This document shows, one piece after another, positions 25,050-34,719 of a DNA stretch of 62,856 nt (position 1 is the first letter of the stretch; each line of letters begins with the position of its first letter). Source of the DNA: an uncultured Flavobacteriaceae bacterium (lineage in GTDB: Bacteria > Bacteroidota > Bacteroidia > Flavobacteriales > Flavobacteriaceae); assembly GCA_947497245.1 (NCBI GenBank), contig CANMFO010000011.1, forward strand, positions 1 through 62,856. The letters are read 5' to 3'. The notes under the pieces are model-generated. The model was not told the origin of the DNA. It searched no databases and saw only the letters and a program-made list of their open reading frames with translations. Made by a program: the position numbers and the translations under genes.

Positions 25050-25922
25050 TCAACCGTTGAAAACGGATCTGATGTATTTGTTGTTCAGTTCGTAACTATC
25101 CAATATTTCGGCATTTTCGGGGACGGCCCCTTCGATCTGTATCCAACCTTCATATTGTATATCATCGATGGCACTGCGGACTTCTTGGAAATCGATTTTT
25201 CCCTGGCCCAGTAGATATCCGTTTTCCTTTGCGTGAAATTCGCAAATATTATATCTTCCAAGCCAGCGAATCTCTTCATAGATGTTGTATCCCATCTTGT
25301 TGGAATTGGCCACATCGTAGTAAACCTTGACATTGGGGGAACCTACCGCCTCAATGATCTCCATATGCTCCTTGGCACTTAGCCATGATTCAATGCCTAA
25401 GACGATTCCATTGTCTTCCGCCTTTGGGGCTACCTTTTTTAGCCTCTGTATGGTTTCCTGGGTACCTTGGACGTCGTTCTTAAGGTCTCCCTTGTTGAAG
25501 AAGGCCAACAAAACCACCTTACAGCCCATTTTCTTGGCGACGTCGACGCTGTCCCAAACCCATTGTTCTGCCCGGGGATCCGATTTATAAGGAATATTGT
25601 TCATCTCCCCAATGGCAATTCCACCAATGGCCACGCCATACTTTTCACAGGCATCTTTGTATTGTCGTTGAATTTTCCCTTGCCTTAGGTGCATATCGTT
25701 GTCCAGGGTTCCCAAACTTACCTGTATCCCATCAAGACCAATTTTTTTGCCCCTCTCAATGGCTTCTACCTTGGCGAGCTTGCCGATCGACCAATCACAT
25801 GCCCCTATGCCAAAACGTTTGGTACTATTGAATGCAAACGCTTCATAGGCCCCCAGACAGCCTAGACCTAAAAGCCCCAAAGAGGATTTGAGGACGTCCC
25901 TACGGGAAATGTCGTTTTTCAT
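25050..25922 (-). CDS. Tat-exported sugar phosphate isomerase/epimerase-like protein
   Basis: A 290-residue protein with a twin-arginine signal (SRRDVLKSSLGLLGLG, residues 5-20) followed by an AP-endonuclease-2-type TIM barrel (about 38-285). Metal-ligand regions include LGIESWL, YYDVANSN, ICEFHAKEN and the terminal Glu in IQIEGAV. It follows the CxxCH cytochrome gene by 22 bases and is probably co-transcribed from the GntR-controlled promoter. Exported members of this family act with Gfo/Idh/MocA enzymes and cytochromes on 3-keto sugars in Bacteroidota, which would fit the locus; the substrate here is not known. Confidence 0.8.
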   Translation of the reverse strand: MKNDISRRDVLKSSLGLLGLGCLGAYEAFAFNSTKRFGIGACDWSIGKLAKVEAIERGKKIGLDGIQVSLGTLDNDMHLRQGKIQRQYKDACEKYGVAIGGIAIGEMNNIPYKSDPRAEQWVWDSVDVAKKMGCKVVLLAFFNKGDLKNDVQGTQETIQRLKKVAPKAEDNGIVLGIESWLSAKEHMEIIEAVGSPNVKVYYDVANSNKMGYNIYEEIRWLGRYNICEFHAKENGYLLGQGKIDFQEVRSAIDDIQYEGWIQIEGAVPENAEILDSYELNNKYIRSVFNG

Positions 25923-25944
25923 AATTATCTTTGATCGGTAAAAC

Positions 25945-28863
25945 TCACAATGCGGTTTTTTTGAGCGTCAGTAGATAGGAGGAAAGGTCCGCTAAGTCCT
26001 GTTCTTCCAATCCCAAAATGGTGGCATTGGGCATAATACCGGTTTTCAATTTTTTCTTCAGTTCAATATTTTCAGGTGATATCACGATTTGTTTGCCTAT
26101 CATATCTTTTAGAACAAGGGTTTCTCCCTCAGACAGTAGAAAGCCAAAGAACACCTGGCCATCCTTTGTCTTTACCATCAGAGGTTCGTACCCAAATACG
26201 ATGGACCCATTTGGATTGACAATGGCATCCAACATGGCTTTTTTGTCGAATTTTTCCCCAATGGTGGATAGATCGGGGCCTATATCGTTACCCCCTTTAT
26301 CGTTTTTATGGCAAATGGCGCATTTATGGGAAAACAGCTTGGCACCTGTCGAAGCCTTCCCATCAAGCGTCAGGACCTTTGATATGGACGGTTGTTTCCC
26401 GGTATCGTTGTCAAAGTAATGGTCCGCCAGGGTGCGTATCTCGAGCACGCGGTTCTCGAGCAGGGCCTTGGAGATTCCCTGGGTCAGCTCTTTTGAAAGT
26501 CTGTTCTCAGCAGCAAGGGCTATCAACAAGCGGCCTCCAACGGTCGTACCGGCCATTGTATTGCCTGCAGTTATTCTTTTGTCCATGGCTTTCGAGGAGT
26601 CGAGCAACTCGATCTGCTGTTCGGCAATTTCCTTGGGAATCTCAAAATCTATCCCTTCTTCGGCGTTCCAGTCCCTTAGGGCATACCAGTCGTTGGTCTT
26701 GCGAAAGTTGATCCACCAATGGGCCAATTCGGAAACTGCGGCATTTCCCTTGAAATCTTTTAGCTCCAGCATGGCGTTAACCGCTGAGCTATCATTTATA
26801 AAGGCCAGGGCATCGACTGCACGTTTTTTATCGGTCTCATTTACTCCTTCCGCCCTTGCCCTTGCTTTTAGCGCCGATACTGCTGATTTCGGATGTAGCC
26901 GCCATACCAGATCGGAAAATGCATCGGACCACTCCGCAGGGTTTTCGGATTGTTCCGGGCGTAGTAGGTCGTAGGCCGCTTCCTCCTTTCCATCGATTGC
27001 GGTTCCCAAAGCCTCCAAATACCAGGTATCTTTTCCATCGTAGCCCTGAAACAGCTTTTTGATGAGTTTCCCACTTTTGTTCCAAGGTATGTCCCGAAGC
27101 GATAGGGCAACCTCCCTTCGAACATCGGCAGAAGGATCATCCACCGCCATCCGGGCATACCGCAACAATGATTTTTCGTCATTCCGCAGCGCACGATACG
27201 CCACCACCCGTAATCTTGGATCTGGGGCGTTTTTTAAAATTTTCACCACTTCGCGGGTTCCCTTATCCCCAAGTTTTGACAAAAGCCATATGGCTCTGGC
27301 TTTGTGAAATGCATTATTGGATTCCAAAATTTTCAGTACCCCATCGACCACGGCTTCCCCCTGGGCCGCCAATCTCTCAAAACCCAAACTCCGAACGTTT
27401 ATGGCGGGATTGAGCAATGCGGCGATCTGCCCTTCAGAGGTTGTCAAATCGATATTTGGACGCTTTAATGTCTTTCCTTTGGGTGTAAGCCTATATATAC
27501 GACCGTAACCCACACTGTCCATCATCTGATGACCACCTACGACGGGATCGTACCAATCGGCGATATAAATTGACCCATCCGTGCCCACGGCCACATCACT
27601 GGGTCGAAACCATTTTCGTTCGTCGTTGTCAATATCGTTCCATATGTAACCTTCGGTCGATTCCCTCATGGAAGTAACCAGATCTGTCCTCTCCAGTTCG
27701 AAACCAGCACCTTTCTTTGATGGTTGATATGCGAAAATGACATTTCTTCCCGCATCCGCACTGAGCAGCATACCGTTGTATTTGGGGCCAAAAGCATCCC
27801 CCTCGTAAACCACCACACCTGTTGGGGAGCCAGCGCCCGTATTGTCACCTGCTGGCATAACACCGGGATCATCTTGATGCCAATGTGCCGTAAAAATATC
27901 CTGTCCCGGTTTTTGGTCCGCTTGCCAAGTGCGTTTTCCATTGGCGTTGAAATATCCGGCATTGCCCCCTTCCATAATCCAGCTTACGCGGCATGTCACC
28001 ACTTGGTCGTCATTGTCGTTTTGCCACATATTGCCATAGGAATCCAGGGCAACCTCATAAGAATTCCGGAAATTATGGCCGACGACCTCGAGACCGGTGC
28101 CATCTTTTTCGATTCGTAGGGCGAGACCACCGACCCAAATGCGTCCGTCGTCACTTATTTGGGCCGGTTCGTTGGTATCGTTATAGGGAGTGCCCCCGGT
28201 GTACACGCTGCCGGAACGTAAGGTCCAACCCGCTTTATCGCTTACTTGATGAGGCCCCGCATTGCCAGTGTTGAAATAGTACCTGCCATCTGGCCCTACG
28301 ATCAGCGAGTGCAGGCTATGGTCATGATCAAATCCACCAAAACCTTTTAGAAACACCTCTTTTTTGTCCGGTATATCATCGCCATCCTCGTCGGTATAAA
28401 CGAACAGGGAGGGCGCACAGGAGACGAATATTTTATTGTCGACCACGGCGATGCCCATAGGCGCTACCAGATCTTTATCCTGTACAAATACTTTTGAGGA
28501 ATCGCTGACACCGTCCCCATCGGTATCCTCCAAAATCATTACCCGGTCTCCTTCTTCAAAATTTAGACGGTCATCGGGGTCGTTGTTAAAATCGCGATAA
28601 TTGACCGCTTCCGTTACCCAAATGCGGCCTTTGGAATCAACATCCATATTCGTAGGGTTGTACAAGGATGGCGATTCTGCCCATAAGGTAACTTCCCAAT
28701 CTTCGGGCACAAGAAGGCCATTGTCAATTTTTGTCTTAAAGGCAAGTGTGGGTGTTTCATATTGAATGCCCCTATGGTCATTACAGGCGGTCAGGAACGT
28801 CAACCCGGCAATTAAGGCCAGTATGGAAGACTTTTTTTTGTAAAAGTTGGCTTTATGGGTCAT
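25945..28863 (-). CDS. PVC-type heme-binding CxxCH dehydrogenase lipoprotein
   Basis: A 972-residue exported lipoprotein (lipobox before Cys about residue 27, FLTAC). The N-terminal half is a six-bladed propeller-type dehydrogenase domain (about 45-460, beginning VPEDWEVTLWAESP and including MDVDSKGRIWVTEA). HEAT-like helical repeats follow (about 480-740), and a cytochrome c domain lies near residues 845-965 with the heme motif CAICH and a distal Met. This architecture occurs in marine Bacteroidota and Planctomycetes and is thought to oxidise sugars in the periplasm. A GntR-type palindrome lies 24 bases before its start. Confidence 0.85.
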   Translation of the reverse strand: MTHKANFYKKKSSILALIAGLTFLTACNDHRGIQYETPTLAFKTKIDNGLLVPEDWEVTLWAESPSLYNPTNMDVDSKGRIWVTEAVNYRDFNNDPDDRLNFEEGDRVMILEDTDGDGVSDSSKVFVQDKDLVAPMGIAVVDNKIFVSCAPSLFVYTDEDGDDIPDKKEVFLKGFGGFDHDHSLHSLIVGPDGRYYFNTGNAGPHQVSDKAGWTLRSGSVYTGGTPYNDTNEPAQISDDGRIWVGGLALRIEKDGTGLEVVGHNFRNSYEVALDSYGNMWQNDNDDQVVTCRVSWIMEGGNAGYFNANGKRTWQADQKPGQDIFTAHWHQDDPGVMPAGDNTGAGSPTGVVVYEGDAFGPKYNGMLLSADAGRNVIFAYQPSKKGAGFELERTDLVTSMRESTEGYIWNDIDNDERKWFRPSDVAVGTDGSIYIADWYDPVVGGHQMMDSVGYGRIYRLTPKGKTLKRPNIDLTTSEGQIAALLNPAINVRSLGFERLAAQGEAVVDGVLKILESNNAFHKARAIWLLSKLGDKGTREVVKILKNAPDPRLRVVAYRALRNDEKSLLRYARMAVDDPSADVRREVALSLRDIPWNKSGKLIKKLFQGYDGKDTWYLEALGTAIDGKEEAAYDLLRPEQSENPAEWSDAFSDLVWRLHPKSAVSALKARARAEGVNETDKKRAVDALAFINDSSAVNAMLELKDFKGNAAVSELAHWWINFRKTNDWYALRDWNAEEGIDFEIPKEIAEQQIELLDSSKAMDKRITAGNTMAGTTVGGRLLIALAAENRLSKELTQGISKALLENRVLEIRTLADHYFDNDTGKQPSISKVLTLDGKASTGAKLFSHKCAICHKNDKGGNDIGPDLSTIGEKFDKKAMLDAIVNPNGSIVFGYEPLMVKTKDGQVFFGFLLSEGETLVLKDMIGKQIVISPENIELKKKLKTGIMPNATILGLEEQDLADLSSYLLTLKKTAL

Positions 28864-28886
28864 TTTACTAAAATATGCATTTTTGG

Positions 28887-28898
28887 TTGTACGTACAA
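28887..28898. promoter_or_regulatory. GntR-type operator TTGTACGTACAA (cytochrome operon)
   Basis: This perfect 12-base palindrome lies 24 bases upstream of the CxxCH cytochrome gene on the minus strand. The same palindrome occurs at 36068-36079 before the Gfo/Idh/MocA operon. The UTRA-type GntR regulator gene lies between the two, at 29116. HutC/FarR-subfamily GntR proteins are known to bind palindromes of this type. Confidence 0.7.
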
Positions 28899-29115
28899 GT
28901 AGTCATGGTCTTTAATTTGAGACTTTTACCAAACTCCGGGTTGATGCCCCAATTTTTTAAAGGGTTCTTCCGTTCAACCCGTTTCGACCCGGCCTTGTTA
29001 CAATGTGTTGAATTCGGAAAGGACAGGGCAGAACGGCAGGGCAAAATGAAATAGGAGGTTTGGTGAAAGTTTGCAATATGATGTATATTGGCCCTAAATC
29101 GGTTAAAGGCTATTA

Positions 29116-29826
29116 TTGAAGAAGGTTAAAAAATACCAACAGATTTTGGAATATGTGAAGAAGAGAATCCAAACCGGCAAATATCCGGTTGGCAGCTATC
29201 TGCCCTCTGAACACGATCTTTGCGACCAATTCAATATCACCAGGACCACGGTAAGAAAGGCGCTCGATGAACTCATAAAGGAAGGTTTTATTGTAAAAGA
29301 GCAGGGTAGGGGCAGCAAGGTTTTGGAAAGACAAAAATCTTTGGGCCTTTTAACAGTGAAAGGGTTCTCAGGAGCAACGGGTTACAAGGTCAAAACAGTG
29401 GTCACCAAAGAGCCCGCGATACAGGAATGGGACGCTTCAATTCCCTTTTCCTTGACAGAGGAGGAGAAAAAATCAAAATGCATCTATTTTCAACGGGTCA
29501 GATATATTGATGCGAAGCCCGTTGTTTTGGAGAATAATTGGTACGCCTTGGATGCGTTGGAGCAGATAGAATCCAAAGCGTTTGTAAAGGATTCTTTTTT
29601 TAAGACCTTAAGCCAAAAATACTTGATAGAGATAATGGGGGCCGAACAAGAGCTGAAATCCATACCGGCCGCAAAGGAAGTTGCCAAAAATCTCGGGATA
29701 AAAATCGGAACGCCCATTTTACACATTTCGGTACGGTTCCAAACGAGTAAGCCGGGACTTGTTCTGTATGGCGACCTATATTGTAACACTACCGAATATC
29801 CCATTCGAAACAGCTATTTTTTATGA
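29116..29826 (+). CDS. GntR-family regulator, HutC/FarR type (UTRA domain)
   Basis: A 236-residue repressor starting at TTG 29116; no in-frame ATG precedes the DNA-binding domain. The winged helix covers about 5-75 (IQTGKYPVGSYLPSEHDLCDQ, then TRTTVRKALDELIKEGFI), and the UTRA ligand-binding domain covers about 90-230 (VRYIDAKPVVLENNWY). Members of this group bind sugar phosphates or similar ligands and release palindromic operators. It lies between two operons on the opposite strand that share such a palindrome. Its 3' end overlaps that of the phosphotriesterase-like gene by six bases (tail to tail). Confidence 0.9.
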   Translation: MKKVKKYQQILEYVKKRIQTGKYPVGSYLPSEHDLCDQFNITRTTVRKALDELIKEGFIVKEQGRGSKVLERQKSLGLLTVKGFSGATGYKVKTVVTKEPAIQEWDASIPFSLTEEEKKSKCIYFQRVRYIDAKPVVLENNWYALDALEQIESKAFVKDSFFKTLSQKYLIEIMGAEQELKSIPAAKEVAKNLGIKIGTPILHISVRFQTSKPGLVLYGDLYCNTTEYPIRNSYFL

Positions 29827-30795
29827 TTTTTTGGAGACTTCAAAAAACGAATACAACCTTCCAGGGTTATCTAAAAACAGCTTCCGGTAGTATGCGTCCA
29901 ATCCCTTCGACATCAGAAAATCCGGAATCGTTTCTATGAGATAGTTCAAGCCCGGTCCACCCCCATAACTTTTCCAATAGGTGTTCTTTGCCATATCCAT
30001 GCCCAAGGTAATCTGATCGGGATATTCTGGCAACAGTTCCTCGACCAGAGCCAGTGTATGGTTCGGTTGGTCTTTCAACGCCCATCGGAAGGTACTATCG
30101 TATTCCACACGGACCCCGACATCGAGAACGGCACGATGGTAATCCGGATCTTTTGCCCGGTCTACATGGGAGAGTACGACATGCTCCAAATTCGCCCCCA
30201 ATTTTTCAAAAAAGCGGGCTTGTTCCAATGCTTGCCGCCCGAAATTGGTATGGGTCAAGATGGGTACGCCCGTTTCCAAATGCGCATTGACCACAGCCCT
30301 GAAAATCAGTTCCTGGTGTTTTGAAAAAGGGTCGTTTCCCGTGGCCAGCTTGATAAGTCCGGCTTTGTGCGGTGTGCGTTTTACAAATGGGCCCGAATAG
30401 TCGAATTGATCAATGCCATCCTCGATATCGGCAATGAATAGCTCGGTGAGTCCATCTTCGGAAATGTGATACCTCCAATGGTTGTCCGGATAATAGATTT
30501 CCAAATGGATTCCTGTAGGGGCAATGATGTTCACACCACTTTTTTGGCTCACTTCGGCCAGTTTTAAGGCATTTCGCCCTGAATCGGCCGGCATGGTGTC
30601 GACAACGGTTCTTCCGCCTGCGTTATAAAAATTGCGCAGCTCTTCGGAAATCTTCCCGACATCGTTCAACAAAAACTCGGGATGTTTAGCGGTCACATAG
30701 CCATCATCTATTACAATGTGTTCATGCGAATACGTCAATCCCATTTCGGAGCTGGGTTTGTCCCCTAAAACTGTTCTAAAAAATAGATTGGACAT
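29821..30795 (-). CDS. Phosphotriesterase-family hydrolase
   Basis: A 324-residue amidohydrolase-superfamily enzyme. The start at 30795 lies 4 bases after the preceding stop and is preferred over 30837, which would overlap that gene by 37 bases. The binuclear metal site can be followed: HEH in YSHEHIV, the bridging Lys in GLIKLATG, His in LTHTNFG and LSHVDRA, and the final Asp in GMDMAK. Family members hydrolyse lactones or organophosphate esters, and lactonase activity is the common natural function. As last gene of a sugar operon it may open a sugar lactone; this is inference. Confidence 0.85.
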   Translation of the reverse strand: MSNLFFRTVLGDKPSSEMGLTYSHEHIVIDDGYVTAKHPEFLLNDVGKISEELRNFYNAGGRTVVDTMPADSGRNALKLAEVSQKSGVNIIAPTGIHLEIYYPDNHWRYHISEDGLTELFIADIEDGIDQFDYSGPFVKRTPHKAGLIKLATGNDPFSKHQELIFRAVVNAHLETGVPILTHTNFGRQALEQARFFEKLGANLEHVVLSHVDRAKDPDYHRAVLDVGVRVEYDSTFRWALKDQPNHTLALVEELLPEYPDQITLGMDMAKNTYWKSYGGGPGLNYLIETIPDFLMSKGLDAYYRKLFLDNPGRLYSFFEVSKKS

Positions 30796-30799
30796 AAGC

Positions 30800-32158
30800 T
30801 TAGTTATTTTCCCATCCGTCACGGGTGGTATCCGCAACCTTATCGGGGATTTCCAAGATTGCGCCGAGTTGCAAAAGCGAATCCTGCAATTGTTTCACAT
30901 TGATGTTCCCGGCATCCAAATCCGAATCCAAGGAAAGAAGGGCCGCAAGTCCTGCAGCTTGCCCCATGCTCATGGTCTGGGCCATGGAACGACAAGAGGC
31001 ATGCGCGTCATGGGTTGCCGAAAAACAACGGCCCACTACCCAAGTGTTCGTACTTTCCTTAGGAACGATCGTGCCATAGGGAACGCCGTAAACGCCTCCA
31101 TTCGGTACATATTGCCAGAAGGTTTCCGAACCGCCATCATCGGATTTACGATGGTCTTCTATAGGAGCACCGCACAAAAAAATTTGATCGTCGAAGGTCC
31201 TGGCCGATAAGCAGTCTTTTTTGGTGAGGCGATACTGCCCGTACACCCTTCTGGTCTCGCGAACCCCGATTTGATGGGAGAGACCGATAATCTTTGCGTT
31301 TTGATAACCCGGTACTTCTTGTCGAAAAAAACCCTCGAAGATAAAGGATTGTCGACGGCCTTCAATTTCGGCCCGCGTAATGCCCTCGACTTCCAATGGG
31401 TCGTGGTCGACCACTTTTACGGCAACGGTCGAGATGCATTTCGGTTGGCACATTTCGTGGGCCGAGCCTTCCTTTCTGGGTAGGGGATAGGTGCCTTTTT
31501 CATAGGCCTCTGCCATTTTTGCCCGTAACATTTTTTTGCCCCCGGCCGCCTCGTATTCCTCATGTTCCACATTTGACATACGAAAAGTGGTGGTCATACT
31601 CTGGGCGGGTTCTTTCTCTCCCGCTTTTTCATAGGAAATATCCGCCCAATGGCAATAATCGGCATCGCCCGAGGCGTCGATGACGCGTTTGGCCGTAATG
31701 GTGAAAAATCCCATGCCTTTGTGGAAAAAGACGCAGGTTGAAGTTTCCCCGGTACGCTCCACGCCCACCAATGTGGAATGGTAAAAGAGCTGGACACCAC
31801 TTTCGAGCAGAAGATTGTCCCAAACCTGTTTTAGTTTTTCGGGATTGTAGTTGACCCCTGTTCCCGCTCCATAGGTATTCGGTCGAAGAAATATATCGCC
31901 CGATCGGTTCAAGGCGTTCACTATTTTATCGGGAATGCCACCCACGATTTTCCGGGGTATTTCGGAAGGCGTGAAAAAACCGTAGAAGGTATCCAACATT
32001 TGAGTTGAGGTACCTCCGGGAAATCCGTAGCGCTCGACCAGTGCCACCTGGTATTTTCCATGTGATGCGGCGATGGCGGCAGTTGAGCCGGCACTACCGC
32101 TGCCGATAACAAGAATATCGGTCTGGAATGCTTTCGCGATCGTCGATGTAAAGTTCAT
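30800..32158 (-). CDS. FAD-dependent oxidoreductase (FAD_oxidored family)
   Basis: A 452-residue flavoprotein with an N-terminal FAD fold (ILVIGSGSAGSTAA, about 15-28) and PGG shortly after, and a C-terminal flavin-contacting segment near VVGRCFSATHDAHASCRSM followed by GQAAGLAA. The family (PF12831-type) is frequent in sugar-degradation gene clusters of Bacteroidota and Planctomycetes, mostly without assigned substrates. It has no clear signal peptide. It is fifth of six genes in a minus-strand operon (7-base gap to the SIS gene upstream, 4 bases to the hydrolase downstream). Confidence 0.8.
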   Translation of the reverse strand: MNFTSTIAKAFQTDILVIGSGSAGSTAAIAASHGKYQVALVERYGFPGGTSTQMLDTFYGFFTPSEIPRKIVGGIPDKIVNALNRSGDIFLRPNTYGAGTGVNYNPEKLKQVWDNLLLESGVQLFYHSTLVGVERTGETSTCVFFHKGMGFFTITAKRVIDASGDADYCHWADISYEKAGEKEPAQSMTTTFRMSNVEHEEYEAAGGKKMLRAKMAEAYEKGTYPLPRKEGSAHEMCQPKCISTVAVKVVDHDPLEVEGITRAEIEGRRQSFIFEGFFRQEVPGYQNAKIIGLSHQIGVRETRRVYGQYRLTKKDCLSARTFDDQIFLCGAPIEDHRKSDDGGSETFWQYVPNGGVYGVPYGTIVPKESTNTWVVGRCFSATHDAHASCRSMAQTMSMGQAAGLAALLSLDSDLDAGNINVKQLQDSLLQLGAILEIPDKVADTTRDGWENN

Positions 32159-32165
32159 GTTCTTC

Positions 32166-32951
32166 TCAATTTTTGGGCCCTACGTTCCCGTACAATTTGG
32201 CCATTAAATGTGCATGCTCGTCATAGGCCGATTCAAAAAGATCGATGGCACGCTGCTCCCCGACGATCTTACCACTACTCAAGACTTTGGGCGATTTACC
32301 GTTTTCATGAAGAATTTGGGCAACCTCTGCTTTCAAACAGTTGATGAGCAAAACTCCACCCAAAGTGGAGCCGGGCGCTACAGGGGAGTCCAATCCATCC
32401 AAATAGATCATGGCGTCGCCCAATGGGGCGCCCGTATCCAGGACGTAGTCCGCAAAGTCGATCAATTTCTTGCCATCGGCCTTTTTGGAGGTACTTCCCT
32501 CCAAATGCAAACTGCTGACAAGTGCGACCACCTTTACGTTTCGCTTTTGAAATCCCTCGGCCATCTCGATGGACACGACATTGCATCCGCTCGAGGAAAC
32601 GATCAATGCGACATCCTTTTCACTGGTATCGAAATTTCTAAGGATCCGCGTTGCCAATCCGGGAACGTTCTCCAGGAACATCGCCTGTCTTTGGCCGTTG
32701 GCGCCTACGACCAAATTATGGAACGAAAGCGATAGCTCCACAATGGGATTGAACCCGGGAAAGGAACCGTATCTCGGCCACATCTCTTCGACCATCATGC
32801 GACTGTGCCCCGAGCCGAAAAGGTGTACCATGCGACCTTCCAAAATGGACCGGGCGAACAGTTTTGCTACTTCCTGAATAGTAGATTCCTGTTTTTCTAT
32901 AACGGAAATAATATTTCTTCCTTTTTCCAAATACTGTTTTGTTACGCTCAT
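32166..32951 (-). CDS. SIS-domain sugar-phosphate isomerase-like protein
   Basis: A 261-residue protein with a single SIS domain. The phosphosugar-binding elements are visible: LFGSGHSRMM (about 45-54), IVSSSGCN (about 112-119) and a Glu-rich helix. The protein resembles the stand-alone SIS proteins that occur beside kinases and phosphotriesterase-like hydrolases. It probably binds or isomerises a sugar phosphate made by the ROK kinase encoded just upstream (14-base gap). The N-terminal helix MSVTKQYLEKGRNIISVIE is typical for the group. Confidence 0.82.
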   Translation of the reverse strand: MSVTKQYLEKGRNIISVIEKQESTIQEVAKLFARSILEGRMVHLFGSGHSRMMVEEMWPRYGSFPGFNPIVELSLSFHNLVVGANGQRQAMFLENVPGLATRILRNFDTSEKDVALIVSSSGCNVVSIEMAEGFQKRNVKVVALVSSLHLEGSTSKKADGKKLIDFADYVLDTGAPLGDAMIYLDGLDSPVAPGSTLGGVLLINCLKAEVAQILHENGKSPKVLSSGKIVGEQRAIDLFESAYDEHAHLMAKLYGNVGPKN

Positions 32952-32965
32952 TGAAATGCTTTGAT

Positions 32966-33874
32966 TTAACTATTGTTTTTTGCGAAATATGCTGCACCTA
33001 TGGCCCCGGCATATCCTCCTAACTTTGCCTTCGTAATTTTTGTTCGGTATCCTCCCGGCCGCCATTCGTAATCGGCCATGAATTTTTTCAAGGGCTCTAA
33101 AAGCAAGTCGCCCGCCCCGGCAGAAATCCCTCCGCCCAAAACAATATGTTCGGGAGAAAGTATATTGGCCAGCGAAGCCAGACCGACCGCCAACTTTTGA
33201 ACGGATTCCAACCACCAGACCCTGGCTTTTGGGTTTCCGTTCTCATAGGCCTGGACCAATTCGCGAACACTGTTGTACGTGCCTTCCGTTCTTTCGGAAA
33301 CCGAAAAGTTGCCCATGGCGTGTTCCAAACTTCCGGGCATGTTGGTCATGGTCCGTGCACCATTTATGTCTACCGTCATGTGTCCTACGTGACCTGCTCG
33401 TTGCAGGTTTCCCTGATACAATCTTCCATTGATGATGATTCCGCCACCAACACCGGTTCCCAGGGTCAACATTAAGAGGTGTTGTACGCCTTCGGCACGG
33501 TAAAACGATTCGTATTCCGCCAGACAGGCGGAATGCCCGTCATTGATCACTTTGATATCCTTGGAAAGGGCCTTTGACCAATTGTAGTTTTCGATGCCCT
33601 GTAGGCGTTCCGGCATATGCAGGGTCATGGTATTTTGCGAATCCACCAAGCCCGGCGCCGAAATGGCGCATTTCAACGCTTCGGGATTCGAGGGGGCGTA
33701 CCGCTCGAACATCTCTTCAATGACGCCTATGATCTTTTTCTTCCATAGACCCGTTTCATCCGAACCATCTTCGGTCGGTATCTCGTCTTGCTCCAGAAGG
33801 GTTCCCTGTTCCTTCAGAACAACCCGCTTTATTTTTGTTCCACCAATGTCTATGCCGAGGTAGTGTTTTTCCAT
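32966..33874 (-). CDS. ROK-family sugar kinase without zinc motif
   Basis: A 302-residue kinase with the ROK ATP-binding strand LGIDIGGTKIKRVVL (about 5-19), the catalytic Asp in VINDGHSACLAE and LGTGVGGG. The usual ROK zinc-binding CxCGxxGC region is replaced by NGARTMTNMPGSLEHA, so the structural zinc site is lost. This is seen in some ROK groups and can alter substrate specificity. It has no helix-turn-helix domain, so it is a kinase and not a NagC/XylR-type repressor. It probably phosphorylates the sugar handled by the SIS protein encoded directly downstream. Confidence 0.8.
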   Translation of the reverse strand: MEKHYLGIDIGGTKIKRVVLKEQGTLLEQDEIPTEDGSDETGLWKKKIIGVIEEMFERYAPSNPEALKCAISAPGLVDSQNTMTLHMPERLQGIENYNWSKALSKDIKVINDGHSACLAEYESFYRAEGVQHLLMLTLGTGVGGGIIINGRLYQGNLQRAGHVGHMTVDINGARTMTNMPGSLEHAMGNFSVSERTEGTYNSVRELVQAYENGNPKARVWWLESVQKLAVGLASLANILSPEHIVLGGGISAGAGDLLLEPLKKFMADYEWRPGGYRTKITKAKLGGYAGAIGAAYFAKNNS

Positions 33875-33883
33875 TATCGAGGC

Positions 33884-34669
33884 TTATTGGTACTGTCCTT
33901 CACTGATGGTCCACCCCCCGTCGACGGCCAAAACCTGGCCGGTAATGAATCTGGAATCCGGGTGCAGGAACATCAATACCGCATTGTTGATGTCTTCGGA
34001 TGTTCCCGGTCTTCCACCGTCCAGAGGTTGTTTTGTTTTTAGGAATTTCAGGATTTCCTCATTTTTGGCCGCGCGGTGCGCCATAGGGGTGATGAACAAA
34101 CTGGGCGCAATAACATTGACCCGGACACGGTGCTCGGCATAATAGGAAGCGATGGACTTCGAAAACCCGATGATGGCCGATTTAGCGGCGGCGTAGGCGT
34201 GGGTGACGAAATATTTCGGGGAAGGGGAATACCCCAAAACCGACCCCATATTTAGAATAACGCCTTCTTTTTTATGTTCCAGAAAATAATTGACCATGGC
34301 TTGGTTGGACAGCATCATCGAGGTCAAATTGAGTTCCATGGTCTTGTTCCATCCTTCCAATGTAATTTTGTCCAATGGGCCGTCGCCCCATTGACGACCA
34401 CTGCCTCCGGCCACGTGAAAAAGACCGGTTATTGTGCCGAAGGCCGCATGCGCCATTTGAATGGCCTCTTCCATAGTATTGGCATCGATCGCGTCGCCGG
34501 AGAGTACCAACGTATTTTCACCAACCTCCTGTTTTGCTTTTTGACAGCTTTCCGGGTTCCTGCCAATCAGGAGCAGGTCGGCCCCGTTCCTTTTCAAGGC
34601 CAAAGCTGCAGCAAGGCCCATACCGGTGGTACCGCCCATGATGATGTATGCCTGGTTCTTAAAATCCAT
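33884..34669 (-). CDS. SDR-family oxidoreductase
   Basis: A 261-residue short-chain dehydrogenase. The start at 34669 places the Rossmann strand at the N-terminus (YIIMGGTTGMGLA) and is preferred over 34708. It has the nucleotide-binding GxxxGxG-like pattern, catalytic Ser in NMGSVLGY, and YxxxK in THAYAAAKSA, and ends with TGQVLAVDGGW. It should interconvert a hydroxyl and keto group on a sugar or sugar acid with NAD(P). It is the second gene of the Gfo/Idh/MocA operon (50 bases after that gene, 9 before the ROK gene). Confidence 0.85.
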   Translation of the reverse strand: MDFKNQAYIIMGGTTGMGLAAALALKRNGADLLLIGRNPESCQKAKQEVGENTLVLSGDAIDANTMEEAIQMAHAAFGTITGLFHVAGGSGRQWGDGPLDKITLEGWNKTMELNLTSMMLSNQAMVNYFLEHKKEGVILNMGSVLGYSPSPKYFVTHAYAAAKSAIIGFSKSIASYYAEHRVRVNVIAPSLFITPMAHRAAKNEEILKFLKTKQPLDGGRPGTSEDINNAVLMFLHPDSRFITGQVLAVDGGWTISEGQYQ

Positions 34670-34719
34670 AGTTTTTTTGATTGCCCAAGGGATATCGCCC
34701 TGATGCAAGGTCCCATTTC

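Noticed and set aside
24737-25060. Plus-strand open frame of 107 codons
   Set aside because: No recognisable domain, composition unlike neighbours, and the minus strand carries a decayed AraC end in the same place.
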